A stretch of 64,000 bases of DNA from Burkholderia sp. Ax-1719 (GTDB taxonomy: Bacteria; Pseudomonadota; Gammaproteobacteria; Burkholderiales; Burkholderiaceae). Positions 28,317 to 37,764 of this stretch are shown here, piece after piece (the first letter of the stretch is position 1; every line of letters begins with the position of its first letter). The stretch covers positions 62,001-126,000 of the forward strand of contig NZ_VWWJ01000019.1 in NCBI RefSeq assembly GCF_011753055.1, read 5' to 3'. The position numbers and the translations under genes are program-made. The notes beneath the pieces are model-generated. The model was not told the DNA's origin. It saw nothing but the letters and a program-made list of their open reading frames with translations, and did no database searches.

Positions 28317-29579
28317 ATGGATAAACTCGTCATCGTCGGCGGGCAAAAGCTCGCGGGGGAAGTCATCGTTTCCGGCGCGAAGAACGCTGCGCTGCCGATT
28401 CTGTGCGCCGGCCTCCTGAGCGCCGAACCCGTCCATCTGGACAACGTGCCCGACCTCCAGGACGTGCGCACCACGCTCAAGCTGCTCAACCAGATGGGCG
28501 TGCGCACCGAGCAGGACGGCGCGCGCGTGCAGCTCGACGCCTCGAACGTGAACAACCTCGTCGCGCCGTATGAGCTGGTCAAGACCATGCGCGCCTCGAT
28601 CCTCGTGCTCGGGCCGCTGGTGGCGCGCTTTGGCGAAGCGAAGGTGTCGCTGCCGGGCGGCTGCGCGATCGGCGCGCGTCCGGTCGACCAGCACATCAAG
28701 GGCCTGCAGGCGATGGGCGCCGAGATCAACATCGAGCACGGCTTCATCGAAGCCCGCGCGAAGCGCCTGAAGGGCGCGCGCATCGTCACCGACATGATCA
28801 CGGTCACCGGCACGGAAAACCTGCTGATGGCCGCCGTGCTCGCCGACGGCGAAACGGTGATCGAGAACGCCGCACGCGAGCCCGAAGTGGGCGACCTCGC
28901 CAACCTGCTGGTGGCGATGGGCGCGAAGATCGACGGCATCGGCACCGACCGCCTCGTGATCCAGGGCGTGGACAAGCTGCACGGCGCGCAGCACACCGTG
29001 ATTCCCGACCGTATCGAAGCCGGCACGTTCCTGTGCGCGGTCGCGGCGGCGGGCGGCGACGTGATCCTGCGCAATGTGCGTCCGCACACCCTCGACGCGG
29101 TCACGGACAAGCTGCGCGAAGCGGGCGTGACGATCGAAGAAGGCGACGACTGGATGCGCGTGAGCATGCACGAGCGCGCCCGCGCCGTGAATCTGCGCAC
29201 CTCCGAATACCCGGCGTTCCCGACCGACATGCAGGCGCAGTTCATGGCGCTCAACACGATCGCGGACGGCACCTCGCAAGTGGTCGAAAACATCTTCGAA
29301 AACCGCTTCATGCACGTTCAGGAACTCAACCGCCTGGGCGCGCACATCACCATCGATGGCAAGACCGCGCTGATCGCCGGCGTGGAAAAGCTCTCGGGCG
29401 CGAAGGTGATGGCCACCGATCTGCGCGCATCGGCGAGCCTCGTGATCGCCGCGATGTGCGCCGAAGGCGAAACGCTGATCGACCGGATCTATCACCTCGA
29501 CCGTGGCTACGACCGCATGGAAGCCAAGCTCACGAAGCTCGGCGCGAACGTGAAGCGCATCAAGGGGAATGAGGCATGA
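28317..29579 (+). CDS. murA: UDP-N-acetylglucosamine 1-carboxyvinyltransferase
   Basis: A 420-residue enzyme that transfers enolpyruvate from PEP to UDP-GlcNAc, the first committed step of peptidoglycan synthesis and the target of fosfomycin. SGAKNAALPIL at 19-29 includes the Lys-Asn pair; the active-site Cys is Cys116 in LPGGCAIGARPVD. ATG 28317 with AGGAAA upstream gives the usual length; an in-frame GTG at 28221 would add 32 residues, as some Burkholderia annotations do. The stop overlaps hisG (ATGA at 29576-29579). Confidence 0.96.
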   Translation: MDKLVIVGGQKLAGEVIVSGAKNAALPILCAGLLSAEPVHLDNVPDLQDVRTTLKLLNQMGVRTEQDGARVQLDASNVNNLVAPYELVKTMRASILVLGPLVARFGEAKVSLPGGCAIGARPVDQHIKGLQAMGAEINIEHGFIEARAKRLKGARIVTDMITVTGTENLLMAAVLADGETVIENAAREPEVGDLANLLVAMGAKIDGIGTDRLVIQGVDKLHGAQHTVIPDRIEAGTFLCAVAAAGGDVILRNVRPHTLDAVTDKLREAGVTIEEGDDWMRVSMHERARAVNLRTSEYPAFPTDMQAQFMALNTIADGTSQVVENIFENRFMHVQELNRLGAHITIDGKTALIAGVEKLSGAKVMATDLRASASLVIAAMCAEGETLIDRIYHLDRGYDRMEAKLTKLGANVKRIKGNEA

Positions 29580-30274
29580 GCACCGTCGAGCAAAAGCCTG
29601 TGCCGGCTGCGGCATCGAACGCGCCGCTGACGCTCGCGCTGTCGAAGGGCCGCATCTTCGAAGAAACCATGCCGCTGCTCGCCGCCGCGGGCGTGCAGGT
29701 GGTCGAAGATCCGGAAACCTCGCGCAAGCTGATCCTGCCGACCACGGATGCAAACCTGCGCGTCATCATCGTGCGCGCGACCGACGTGCCCACCTATGTT
29801 GAATACGGCGCAGCCGACTTCGGCGTGGCGGGCAAGGACGTGCTCAACGAGCACGGCGGCGGCGGTCTGTATCAGCCGATCGATCTGGACATCGCGCGCT
29901 GCCGCCTGTCGGTGGCCGTGAAGAACGGCTTCGACTACGCGAACGCGGTGCGCCAGGGCGCGCGCCTGCGCGTGGCGACCAAGTACACCGAAGCCGCGCG
30001 TCAGCATTTCGCGGCCAAGGGCGTGCACGTCGACCTGATCAAGCTGTATGGGTCGATGGAACTCGCGCCGCTGGTCGGTCTCGCCGATGCGATCGTCGAC
30101 CTGGTGAGCACGGGCGGCACGCTGCGCGCGAACAACCTGGTCGAAGTCGAGGAGATCATGGAGATCTCGTCGCGCCTCGTCGTCAATCAGGCGGCGCTCA
30201 AGCTCAAGCGCGCCGCGCTGCGACCTTTCCTCGACGCGTTTGAACGCGCGTCGCGCGGCGAAACTGCCGCTTAA
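29576..30274 (+). CDS. hisG: ATP phosphoribosyltransferase, short form
   Basis: A 232-residue enzyme catalysing the first step of histidine synthesis. LALSKGRIFEETMPLL at 21-36, VARATD-like IIVRATDVPTYVEYGAADFGV and DLVSTGGTLRANNL (PRPP-binding) are diagnostic. It lacks the C-terminal regulatory domain of the long form, so it should need HisZ as regulatory subunit; no hisZ is visible in this window. The start overlaps the murA stop, so cell-wall and histidine genes are coupled here. Confidence 0.96.
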   Translation: MSTVEQKPVPAAASNAPLTLALSKGRIFEETMPLLAAAGVQVVEDPETSRKLILPTTDANLRVIIVRATDVPTYVEYGAADFGVAGKDVLNEHGGGGLYQPIDLDIARCRLSVAVKNGFDYANAVRQGARLRVATKYTEAARQHFAAKGVHVDLIKLYGSMELAPLVGLADAIVDLVSTGGTLRANNLVEVEEIMEISSRLVVNQAALKLKRAALRPFLDAFERASRGETAA

Positions 30275-30285
30275 GGCGTGATGTC

Positions 30286-30307
30286 GCGCGAGCATCAATG
30301 CTCGCGC
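30286..30307 (+). other. Hairpin between hisG and hisD
   Basis: GCGCGAGCAT (30286-30295), CA, ATGCTCGCGC (30298-30307): a perfect inverted repeat without a T-run, possibly an RNA-stability element between the two genes. Confidence 0.45.
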
Positions 30308-30386
30308 TGATTTCGCGCCAACCCGCGCCGCTTTTCGCGCTACGCATCTCAAAAGGCGTTGCGCGCGCCGCGCACTACTGACACGG

Positions 30387-31715
30387 ATGGATATCAGCAT
30401 GGCTATCACGATTCGCAAACTCGACTCCAGCGCGGCAGGCTTCAAGAAGGCGCTGCACGCGGTGCTCGCGTTCGAGGCGAGCGAAGATGAGGCGATCGAG
30501 CGCTCGGTGGCGCAGATTCTGGCCGACGTGAAAGCGCGCGGCGACGCCGCAGTCCTGGAATACACGCAGCGCTTCGACCGCCTGAACGCGAAGAGCGTCG
30601 CGGCGCTCGAACTGCCGATCAGCGAACTCGAAGAGGCGCTCGAAAGCCTGCAGCCCAAGCAGCGCGCGGCGCTCGAAGCGGCGGCGGCGCGTGTGCGCGG
30701 CTACCACGAGAAGCAGCGCATCGAGTGCGGCTCGCATAGCTGGCAGTACACCGAATCGGACGGCACGGTGCTGGGCCAGAAGGTCACGCCGCTCGATCGC
30801 GTTGGCCTCTATGTGCCGGGCGGCAAGGCGGCGTATCCGTCGTCGGTGCTGATGAACGCGATTCCGGCGCGCGTCGCGGGCGTGCGCGAAATCATCATGG
30901 TCGTGCCCACGCCGGACGGCGTGAAGAACCCGCTGGTGCTGGCGGCCGCGCTGATCGCGGGCGTCGATCGCGTATTCACGATTGGCGGTGCACAGGCGGT
31001 GGGCGCGCTCGCTTATGGCACGGAAACCATTCCGCCGGTCGACAAGATCTGCGGGCCGGGCAATGCGTATGTGGCCTCGGCCAAGCGTCGCGTGTTCGGC
31101 ACGGTCGGCATCGACATGATCGCCGGTCCGTCGGAAATCCTCGTGATCTGCGATGGCACGACCGATCCGCGCTGGGTGGCGATGGACCTGTTCTCGCAGG
31201 CCGAGCACGACGAACTCGCGCAGTCGATCCTGCTGTGCCCGGACGAAAGCTTCATCAAGCGCGTGGAAGCCGCTATCGACGAGCTGCTGCCGACCATGCC
31301 GCGTTCCGAGGTGATCCGCACCTCGCTGACCAATCGCGGCGCGCTCGTGAAGGTGCGCGATATGGCCGAAGCCTGCGCGATCGCCAACGACATCGCGCCG
31401 GAGCATCTGGAGATTTCGGCGCTGGAGCCGCAGAAGTGGGGCGCTGAAATCCGCCACGCCGGGGCGATTTTCCTTGGCCGCTACACCAGCGAAAGCCTGG
31501 GCGACTACTGTGCGGGGCCGAATCACGTGCTGCCTACGTCTCGTACCGCACGTTTCTCGTCGCCGCTGGGCGTCTATGATTTCATCAAGCGTTCGAGCCT
31601 GATCGAAGTCAGCGCGGAGGGCGCGCAGACGCTGGGCGAGATCGCTGCGGAACTGGCCTACGGCGAAGGCCTGCAAGCCCACGCGCGCAGTGCCGAATAC
31701 CGCATGAAGAACTGA
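30387..31715 (+). CDS. hisD: Histidinol dehydrogenase
   Basis: A 442-residue zinc enzyme that oxidises L-histidinol to L-histidine in two NAD-dependent steps. Blocks seen: LDRVGLYVPGGKAAYPSSVL, GGAQAVGALAYGTETIP, KICGPGNAYV, FSQAEHDELAQ (metal-binding Gln/His) and SLGDYCAGPNHVLPT with the catalytic and metal His residues. The second ATG, at 30399 (MAITIRKLD), is an equally likely start. 112 bases separate it from hisG. Confidence 0.96.
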   Translation: MDISMAITIRKLDSSAAGFKKALHAVLAFEASEDEAIERSVAQILADVKARGDAAVLEYTQRFDRLNAKSVAALELPISELEEALESLQPKQRAALEAAAARVRGYHEKQRIECGSHSWQYTESDGTVLGQKVTPLDRVGLYVPGGKAAYPSSVLMNAIPARVAGVREIIMVVPTPDGVKNPLVLAAALIAGVDRVFTIGGAQAVGALAYGTETIPPVDKICGPGNAYVASAKRRVFGTVGIDMIAGPSEILVICDGTTDPRWVAMDLFSQAEHDELAQSILLCPDESFIKRVEAAIDELLPTMPRSEVIRTSLTNRGALVKVRDMAEACAIANDIAPEHLEISALEPQKWGAEIRHAGAIFLGRYTSESLGDYCAGPNHVLPTSRTARFSSPLGVYDFIKRSSLIEVSAEGAQTLGEIAAELAYGEGLQAHARSAEYRMKN

Positions 31716-31986
31716 TTCGTCGCGCGTCGTGCGCGTCGTGCCGTTCAATCGGCCGATACGCACACCGCGCATGAATTTCGAGATATTTGCGGGCATCGAA
31801 GCGCGCCGCGAGGAGACCTTCGAGCGGCCGCCGTGCCGGGCGTGACAGCGCCCGTTGGCGGCATTCGATGCCTGTCATACCGAAGCAAGCACCGCACGCC
31901 TGAGACCAAAAACAACCAAGGACGGCCCACGCAACACCTGAGCCGCCCGATCCGGCTCGCCGCTCTCGCGCGCGAGCCATGCAGAC

Positions 31987-33063
31987 ATGACGACACCTCA
32001 AGACATCATCCGCGCCGACGTTCTCGCCATGACGAGCTATCCGGTGCCTGACTCCACCGGCTTCGTAAAGCTCGATGCGATGGAGAACCCCTTCCCGCTG
32101 CCCGCCGATCTGGCCGCGCGACTGGGCGAGCATCTCGCAGGCGTCGCGCTCAACCGCTATCCCGCACCGCGCCCCGAAGCGCTGATGGCGAAGCTCAAGG
32201 CCGCGATGGGCGTGCCCGCCGATTGCGACGTGCTGCTCGGCAACGGCTCGGACGAAATCATCAGCATGGTCACGATGGCGTGCGCGAAGCCGGGCGCCAA
32301 GGTGCTCGCGCCGGTGCCGGGCTTCGTGATGTACGCGATGTCGGCGAAATTTTCCCAGGTGGAGTTCGTGGGCGTGCCGCTGAAGGCCGATTTCACGCTC
32401 GATCTCGACGCCATGATCGCCGCGATCGGCGAGCACCAGCCGGCCGTAATCTGGCTCGCGTATCCGAACAACCCGACCGGCACGCTATTCGCCGACGCCG
32501 ACATCGAGCGCGTGATCGCCGCCGCAGCCGATGCGAACGGCCTCGTGGTGATCGACGAGGCGTACCAGCCGTTCGCGCAGCAAAGCTGGATGGCGCGCGC
32601 GGGCGAGTTCGACAACGTGGTCGTGATGCGCACGCTGTCCAAGCTTGGCCTTGCGGGCATCCGTCTGGGCTATCTGGCGGGCCGCGCCGCGTGGCTCAAT
32701 GAGTTCGACAAGGTCCGGCCGCCGTACAACATCAATGTGCTGACCCAGGCCGCCGCCGGCTTTTTGCTCGATCACCTCGATGTGCTCGACGCGCAGGCCG
32801 CGCTGCTGCGCGCTGCACGCGCCGATCTGGCCGCCGAAGTGGCGAAACTGCCGGGCGCGGAAGTGTTCGAAAGCGCCGGTAATTTCCTGCTCGTGCGCGT
32901 GCCGGATGCGCCCGCCGTGTTCGATACGCTGTTGACGGCGCGGGTGCTGGTCAAAAACGTGAGTAAAATGCACCCATTGCTGGCGAATTGTGTGCGCCTG
33001 ACCGTCGGGACCCCCGACGAAAATGCGCAACTGCTCGCCGCCCTGAAGCTTGTCCTCAAGTGA
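31987..33063 (+). CDS. hisC: Histidinol-phosphate aminotransferase
   Basis: A 358-residue class I/II PLP-dependent aminotransferase converting imidazole-acetol phosphate to histidinol phosphate. The PLP lysine is Lys219 in TLSKLGLAGIRLGYL; LDAMENPFPLP near the N-terminus, NGSDEIISM and YPNNPTGTLF (substrate and cofactor binding) fit the HisC family. A 271-base gap separates it from hisD; I see no promoter or hairpin in it that I can defend. Confidence 0.95.
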   Translation: MTTPQDIIRADVLAMTSYPVPDSTGFVKLDAMENPFPLPADLAARLGEHLAGVALNRYPAPRPEALMAKLKAAMGVPADCDVLLGNGSDEIISMVTMACAKPGAKVLAPVPGFVMYAMSAKFSQVEFVGVPLKADFTLDLDAMIAAIGEHQPAVIWLAYPNNPTGTLFADADIERVIAAAADANGLVVIDEAYQPFAQQSWMARAGEFDNVVVMRTLSKLGLAGIRLGYLAGRAAWLNEFDKVRPPYNINVLTQAAAGFLLDHLDVLDAQAALLRAARADLAAEVAKLPGAEVFESAGNFLLVRVPDAPAVFDTLLTARVLVKNVSKMHPLLANCVRLTVGTPDENAQLLAALKLVLK

Positions 33064-33135
33064 ACCGTCCCCACGTGTCCTGAGCGAGCCCTCTCTAAAA
33101 ACCCTCCTGTTACGGGCTGTTTGAAGGAAATTGCC

Positions 33136-33729
33136 ATGCGCGTCGCGCAAGTCGTTCGCAACACCAGCGAAACGCAAATCAGCGTGAAAATCAATCTGGA
33201 CGGCACCGGTGAGCAAAAGCTCAAGACCGGCGTGCCGTTTCTCGACCATATGCTCGATCAGATCGCACGACACGGTCTGATCGATCTCGAAGTCGAGGCG
33301 CATGGCGATACGCATATCGACGACCACCATACGGTGGAAGACGTGGGCATCGCGCTCGGTCAGGCGGTCGCCCAGGCGATCGGCGACAAGAAGGGCATCC
33401 GCCGCTATGGCCATGCCTATGTGCCGCTCGACGAAGCGCTTTCGCGCGTGGTGGTGGACTTTTCGGGCCGTCCGGGTCTCGAATTCCACGTGCCGTTCAC
33501 GCGTGCGCGCATCGGCACCTTCGATGTCGACCTGTCGATCGAATTCTTCCGCGGCTTCGTCAATCACGCCGGCGTGACCCTGCACATCGACAATCTGCGT
33601 GGCCTGAACGCCCACCATCAGCTGGAAACCGTGTTCAAGGCCTTCGGCCGCGCGCTGCGTCAGGCCGCCGAATTCGACGATCGTCAGGCGGGCAAGATTC
33701 CGTCGACGAAGGGCAGCCTGGTCGGTTGA
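33136..33729 (+). CDS. hisB: Imidazoleglycerol-phosphate dehydratase
   Basis: A 197-residue monofunctional dehydratase (no histidinol-phosphatase domain, unlike the E. coli bifunctional HisB). Metal-binding signature EAHGDTHIDDHHTVEDVGI and the second site NAHHQLETVFKAFGRAL are present. ATG 33136 with AAGGAAA upstream is preferred over the TTG at 33121. The 170 bases to hisH contain no gene; a MarC-like gene often found at this place in Burkholderia is absent. Confidence 0.96.
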   Translation: MRVAQVVRNTSETQISVKINLDGTGEQKLKTGVPFLDHMLDQIARHGLIDLEVEAHGDTHIDDHHTVEDVGIALGQAVAQAIGDKKGIRRYGHAYVPLDEALSRVVVDFSGRPGLEFHVPFTRARIGTFDVDLSIEFFRGFVNHAGVTLHIDNLRGLNAHHQLETVFKAFGRALRQAAEFDDRQAGKIPSTKGSLVG

Positions 33730-33899
33730 TCGGTACAACTGAGCGGCAGACCTGCGTGCGGGTCGCGCGCGCTGCGCGCTATGAGCATGCCGCGCCGTGA
33801 ACGCGTACATTCATAGGTTTCGACACGTGCGCATGAGATTTGCGCGAAGTCGTGTCGTCGAGCCTGTCAGATAGCCAGGACGGACGGTCCTGAATCGAG

Positions 33900-34541
33900 A
33901 TGAAAACTTCAATTGCGATTGTGGATTATGGGATGGGCAACCTGCGTTCGGTGGCCCAGGCGCTGAGACAGGCGGCTCCCGAAGCCGACGTGCAGATCGT
34001 CGAGCATCCGGAAGCGATCCGCGCGGCTGACCGCGTGGTGCTGCCGGGGCAGGGCGCCATGCCCGACTGCATGCGCAGCCTGGCGGAATCGGGCCTGCAG
34101 GATGCCGTGATCGAAGCGTCGCGCAGCAAGCCGCTGATGGGCGTGTGCGTGGGCGAGCAGATGCTGTTCGACTGGAGCGCGGAAGGCGACACGCCCGGTC
34201 TGGGCCTGTTGCCGGGCAAGGTCGTGCGTTTCGAGCTGGAAGGCCAGTTGCAGGACGACGGTTCGCGCTTCAAGGTGCCGCAGATGGGCTGGAACCGCGT
34301 GCGCCAGTCGCGCGCGCATGCGCTCTGGGACGGTGTGCCCGACGACAGCTACTTCTACTTCGTGCACAGCTACTACGTGGTGCCCGCCGACGCGGCGCAC
34401 ACCGTGGGCGAAACGCCGTACGGCGCTGCCTTTACCTCGGCTGTGGCGCGGGATAACATCTTCGCCACCCAATTCCACCCGGAAAAGAGCGCTGCCGCGG
34501 GCCTGCGCGTGTACCGCAACTTCGTGCACTGGAACCCGTAA
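33900..34541 (+). CDS. hisH: Imidazole glycerol phosphate synthase, glutaminase subunit
   Basis: A 213-residue class I glutamine amidotransferase that feeds ammonia to HisF. The nucleophile Cys83 lies in GVCVGEQMLF; the usual elbow is GICLGMQ, so two neighbours differ. The His/Glu of the triad are in QFHPEKSA near residues 193-195. The start YGMGNLRSV (10-18) is typical. Its partner hisF is 1.1 kb downstream. Confidence 0.95.
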   Translation: MKTSIAIVDYGMGNLRSVAQALRQAAPEADVQIVEHPEAIRAADRVVLPGQGAMPDCMRSLAESGLQDAVIEASRSKPLMGVCVGEQMLFDWSAEGDTPGLGLLPGKVVRFELEGQLQDDGSRFKVPQMGWNRVRQSRAHALWDGVPDDSYFYFVHSYYVVPADAAHTVGETPYGAAFTSAVARDNIFATQFHPEKSAAAGLRVYRNFVHWNP

Positions 34542-34712
34542 TTCACTGGCGGCGCTGACGGTCTGCGCACTTGCAAAGTGCGCCCAGGCCGATTTTCATC
34601 AGCAAGGCCGCCGAAAGAGTTGTACTAAACTAGCGAAACGGCGTCGGAACGGGCCTTTTTTCCGCCGAAGCCTGCTGATTTCAACCACATTCCAGATAAA
34701 CACCCGATAGCT

Positions 34713-35465
34713 ATGCTGCTGATTCCGGCGATCGATCTCAAAGACGGTCACTGCGTACGCCTGAAACAAGGCGATATGGACCAGGCGACTATTTTCTCCG
34801 AGGAACCGGCGGCCATGGCCCGACATTGGGTCGAGCGCGGCGCGCGCCGTCTTCACCTCGTCGACCTGAATGGTGCGTTCGCGGGCAAGCCGAAGAACGA
34901 AGACGCAATTCGCGAAATCATTCGCGAAGTCGGTGACAAGATCCCCGTCCAGCTGGGCGGCGGTATCCGTGACCTCGACACGATCGAGCGTTACCTCGAC
35001 GACGGCCTCTCGTACGTGATCATCGGCACCGCTGCCGTGAAGAACCCGGGCTTCCTTCAGGAAGCGTGCACGGCGTTCGGGGGCCACATCATCGTCGGCC
35101 TCGACGCCAAGGACGGCAAGGTTGCCACCGACGGCTGGAGCAAGCTCACGGGCCACGAAGTCGTGGACCTCGCACGCAAGTTCGAGGACTACGGCGTCGA
35201 GTCGATCATCTACACCGACATCGGCCGCGACGGCATGCTGCAAGGCATCAACATCGAAGCGACGGTGCGCCTCGCGCGCGCGGTGAAGATCCCGGTCATC
35301 GCAAGCGGCGGCCTGTCGAATCTCGCCGATATCGACGCGCTGTGCGAAGTCGAAGACGAAGGCGTCGAAGGCGTGATCTGCGGCCGTGCGATTTACTCGG
35401 GCGACCTCGATTTCGCGGCGGCGCAAACGCGCGCGGACAGCCTGCGCGAATCCGACGACGCTTAA
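34713..35465 (+). CDS. hisA: ProFAR isomerase
   Basis: A 250-residue (beta-alpha)8 enzyme opening the ribose ring of ProFAR. Asp8 in IPAIDLKDG and the second catalytic Asp in VGLDAKDGKVATDGW are present; the two half-barrel phosphate sites are QLGGGIRDL and ASGGLSNLAD. A strong intrinsic terminator follows 14 bases after the stop. Confidence 0.96.
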   Translation: MLLIPAIDLKDGHCVRLKQGDMDQATIFSEEPAAMARHWVERGARRLHLVDLNGAFAGKPKNEDAIREIIREVGDKIPVQLGGGIRDLDTIERYLDDGLSYVIIGTAAVKNPGFLQEACTAFGGHIIVGLDAKDGKVATDGWSKLTGHEVVDLARKFEDYGVESIIYTDIGRDGMLQGINIEATVRLARAVKIPVIASGGLSNLADIDALCEVEDEGVEGVICGRAIYSGDLDFAAAQTRADSLRESDDA

Positions 35466-35478
35466 GCGTCGCCAGCAG

Positions 35479-35508
35479 GGCCTCCGATACCGGAGGCCTT
35501 TTGCTTTT
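35479..35508 (+). terminator. Intrinsic terminator between hisA and hisF
   Basis: GGCCTCCG (35479-35486), loop ATAC, CGGAGGCC (35491-35498), then TTTTGCTTTT. This would end the murA-hisA transcript, so hisF-hisI-hisE need read-through or their own promoter. I found no convincing promoter in 35509-35667. Confidence 0.8.
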
Positions 35509-35667
35509 ATGCGGCTGGCGCGCGCGGGTTTCATGCGCGCCACATTCGCCAATTTCGCGCCAGGCGGCAAAGCGCGACAATGCAGGCACTGCGCCAGCAC
35601 TGCTCGAACGCCGCGCTAACGCCGCGCACGAAAAACATCCCAACCGACTGGCAACATCGGCAAGATC

Positions 35668-36441
35668 ATGGCTCTACCCAAACGCATCATCCCCTGTCTC
35701 GACGTGACCGCCGGACGGGTCGTCAAGGGCGTCAACTTCGTCGAACTGCGCGACGCGGGCGATCCCGTCGAAATCGCGCGCCGCTATGACGAGCAGGGCG
35801 CCGACGAACTCACCTTTCTCGACATCACCGCGACCTCCGACGGGCGCGACCTGATTCTGCCGATCATCGAAGCGGTGGCCTCGCAGGTCTTCATTCCGCT
35901 GACGGTCGGCGGCGGCGTGCGCGCCGTCACCGACGTGCGCCGCCTGCTCAACGCGGGCGCGGACAAGATCGGCATGAACTCGTCGGCGGTGGCGAACCCG
36001 CAACTGGTGCGCGATTCGGCCGACAAGTACGGTTCGCAGTGCATCGTGGTGGCGATCGACGCCAAACGCACTTCGGCACCGGGCGAACCGGCGCGCTGGG
36101 AAGTGTTCACGCACGGCGGGCGCAAGGCCACCGGCCTCGACGCCGTCGAATGGGCGCGCAAGATGGCCGAATTTGGCGCGGGCGAAATCCTGCTGACCAG
36201 CATGGACCGCGATGGCACCAAAAGCGGCTTCGACCTCGACCTCACGCGCGCCGTGTCGGACGCCGTGCCGGTGCCCGTGATCGCCTCGGGCGGCGTGGGC
36301 GGCCTGCAGGATCTGGCCGACGGCGTCGTCAAGGGCCACGCGGATGCGGTGCTCGCGGCGAGCATCTTCCACTACGGCCAGCACACGGTCGGCGAGGCCA
36401 AGCGCTTCATGGCCGATCAGGGCATTTCGGTAAGGATGTAA
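35668..36441 (+). CDS. hisF: Imidazole glycerol phosphate synthase, cyclase subunit
   Basis: A 257-residue (beta-alpha)8 cyclase that uses ammonia from HisH to make IGP and AICAR. Catalytic Asp12 in IIPCLDVTAGRVVKGVNF, the second Asp in LLTSMDRDGTKSG, and phosphate sites VGGGVR and ASGGVGGLQDL are present. It is followed within 3 bases by hisI on the same strand. It is separated from hisA by the terminator at 35479-35508. Confidence 0.97.
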   Translation: MALPKRIIPCLDVTAGRVVKGVNFVELRDAGDPVEIARRYDEQGADELTFLDITATSDGRDLILPIIEAVASQVFIPLTVGGGVRAVTDVRRLLNAGADKIGMNSSAVANPQLVRDSADKYGSQCIVVAIDAKRTSAPGEPARWEVFTHGGRKATGLDAVEWARKMAEFGAGEILLTSMDRDGTKSGFDLDLTRAVSDAVPVPVIASGGVGGLQDLADGVVKGHADAVLAASIFHYGQHTVGEAKRFMADQGISVRM

Positions 36442-36444
36442 GCG

Positions 36445-36858
36445 ATGACTACTTCGATCGAAAAAGCTGCCTGGCTCGACAAAGTCAACTGGGACGCCAA
36501 CGGCCTCGTGCCGGTGATCGCCCAGGAAGCCGCGACCGGCGACGTGCTGATGTTCGCGTGGATGAACCGCGAGGCGCTCGCCAAGACCGTCGAGACGCGC
36601 CGCGCGGTGTACTTCTCGCGTTCGCGCCAGCGCCTGTGGTTCAAGGGCGAGGAATCGGGCCATGTGCAGCACGTGAGCGAAATCCGCCTCGACTGCGACG
36701 AAGACGTCGTGCTGCTCAAGATCGAGCAGGTGTCGGGCATCGCCTGTCATACGGGCCGCCACTCGTGCTTTTTCCAGCAATTCGAAGGCACCGTCGACGA
36801 AGGCCGCTGGGCCGCCGTCGATCCCGTGCTGAAAGACCCCGAACACATCTACAAATGA
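36445..36858 (+). CDS. hisI: Phosphoribosyl-AMP cyclohydrolase
   Basis: A 137-residue stand-alone cyclohydrolase (in E. coli fused to HisE). The zinc/magnesium-binding core RLDCDEDVVLL and the Cys-rich CHTGRHSCFF are present, as is WMNREAL near the N-terminus. It overlaps hisE by four bases (ATGA at 36855-36858). Confidence 0.96.
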   Translation: MTTSIEKAAWLDKVNWDANGLVPVIAQEAATGDVLMFAWMNREALAKTVETRRAVYFSRSRQRLWFKGEESGHVQHVSEIRLDCDEDVVLLKIEQVSGIACHTGRHSCFFQQFEGTVDEGRWAAVDPVLKDPEHIYK

Positions 36859-37223
36859 CGCAACTCAATAGCAACGACACGCTGCTGCGCCTCGCAGCCG
36901 TGATCGACAGCCGCAAGGGCGGCGATCCGGACTCCTCCTACGTCGCGCGCCTGTTCCACAAGGGCGACGACGCGGTGCTCAAGAAGGTTGGCGAAGAAGC
37001 CACCGAAGTCGTGCTGGCCGCCAAGGACGTGCGCCAGGGTGGCGCGCCGAAGGCGCTGGTCGGCGAAATGGCCGATCTGTGGTTCCATTGCCTCGTCACG
37101 CTGTCGCACTTCGACCTGAGCCCCGCCGACGTGCTGGCCGAACTCGAACGCCGCGAAGGCCTCTCGGGCCTCGAAGAGAAGGCGCTGCGCAAGAGCCGCG
37201 AGCGCGAGGAAAGCGGCGATTAA
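36855..37223 (+). CDS. hisE: Phosphoribosyl-ATP pyrophosphatase
   Basis: A 122-residue all-alpha NTP pyrophosphatase of the MazG-like fold. The metal-binding pattern is visible in KKVGEEATEVVLAAKD (43-58) and EMADLWFHCLV. It begins in the hisI stop codon and is the last histidine gene in this cluster; the next gene is 112 bases away. Confidence 0.96.
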   Translation: MTQLNSNDTLLRLAAVIDSRKGGDPDSSYVARLFHKGDDAVLKKVGEEATEVVLAAKDVRQGGAPKALVGEMADLWFHCLVTLSHFDLSPADVLAELERREGLSGLEEKALRKSREREESGD

Positions 37224-37335
37224 GCACGCGCCGGGCGCGTCTGCCTGAGCTCAGGCAACTGTCTTCGGGTAGGCTTGTCGAAAGCTTTGTGGCTCGCCCA
37301 ACCGGGCGGGCCTTTGTCGACAGGAGACGCCACGC

Positions 37336-37728
37336 ATGTCCACGTCCGGCGGTTACCCGCCTCCCGCCTTGCGCGATCCGCTCGACGCGGATCGTCTGCG
37401 CAGTCTGCGCACCCTCACGCACGTCCTCTACGGTCTGTACGCGTTCTACTGGCTCACGGGCGGCGTGACGGTGCTCGTGGCGATCATCATCAACTACCTC
37501 AAGCGCGACGAAGCGGCAGGCACGCCCTACGAGCAGCATTTCACCTGGCAGATCCGCACCTTCTGGTACGGCCTCGCGGGGCACCTCATCGGCATCGCGC
37601 TGTTCGTCGTGGTGATCGGCATTCCAATTCTGTGGGCTGTCGCAATCTGGACGCTTTACCGTATCATCAAAGGCTGGCTGTACCTGCATGACAACAAGCC
37701 GCTGGCCGATCCGCGCGCGTGGTTCTGA
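37336..37728 (+). CDS. DUF4870-type small membrane protein
   Basis: A 130-residue inner-membrane protein with three hydrophobic segments (LTHVLYGLYAFYWLTGG, then VAIIINYL, then GLAGHLIGIALFVVVIGIPI with AVAIWTLYRIIKGW). Tyr/Trp-rich helices and the YRI.KGWL end are typical of the DUF4870 family, whose function is unknown. An AGGAG site precedes the ATG (CAGGAGACGCCACGC). It lies between hisE and the HIT gene on the same strand, as in other Burkholderiaceae. Confidence 0.75.
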   Translation: MSTSGGYPPPALRDPLDADRLRSLRTLTHVLYGLYAFYWLTGGVTVLVAIIINYLKRDEAAGTPYEQHFTWQIRTFWYGLAGHLIGIALFVVVIGIPILWAVAIWTLYRIIKGWLYLHDNKPLADPRAWF

Positions 37729-37764
37729 TCTGCGCATCGGCGTGAGCGGCTGCCCGGGAGCCTC

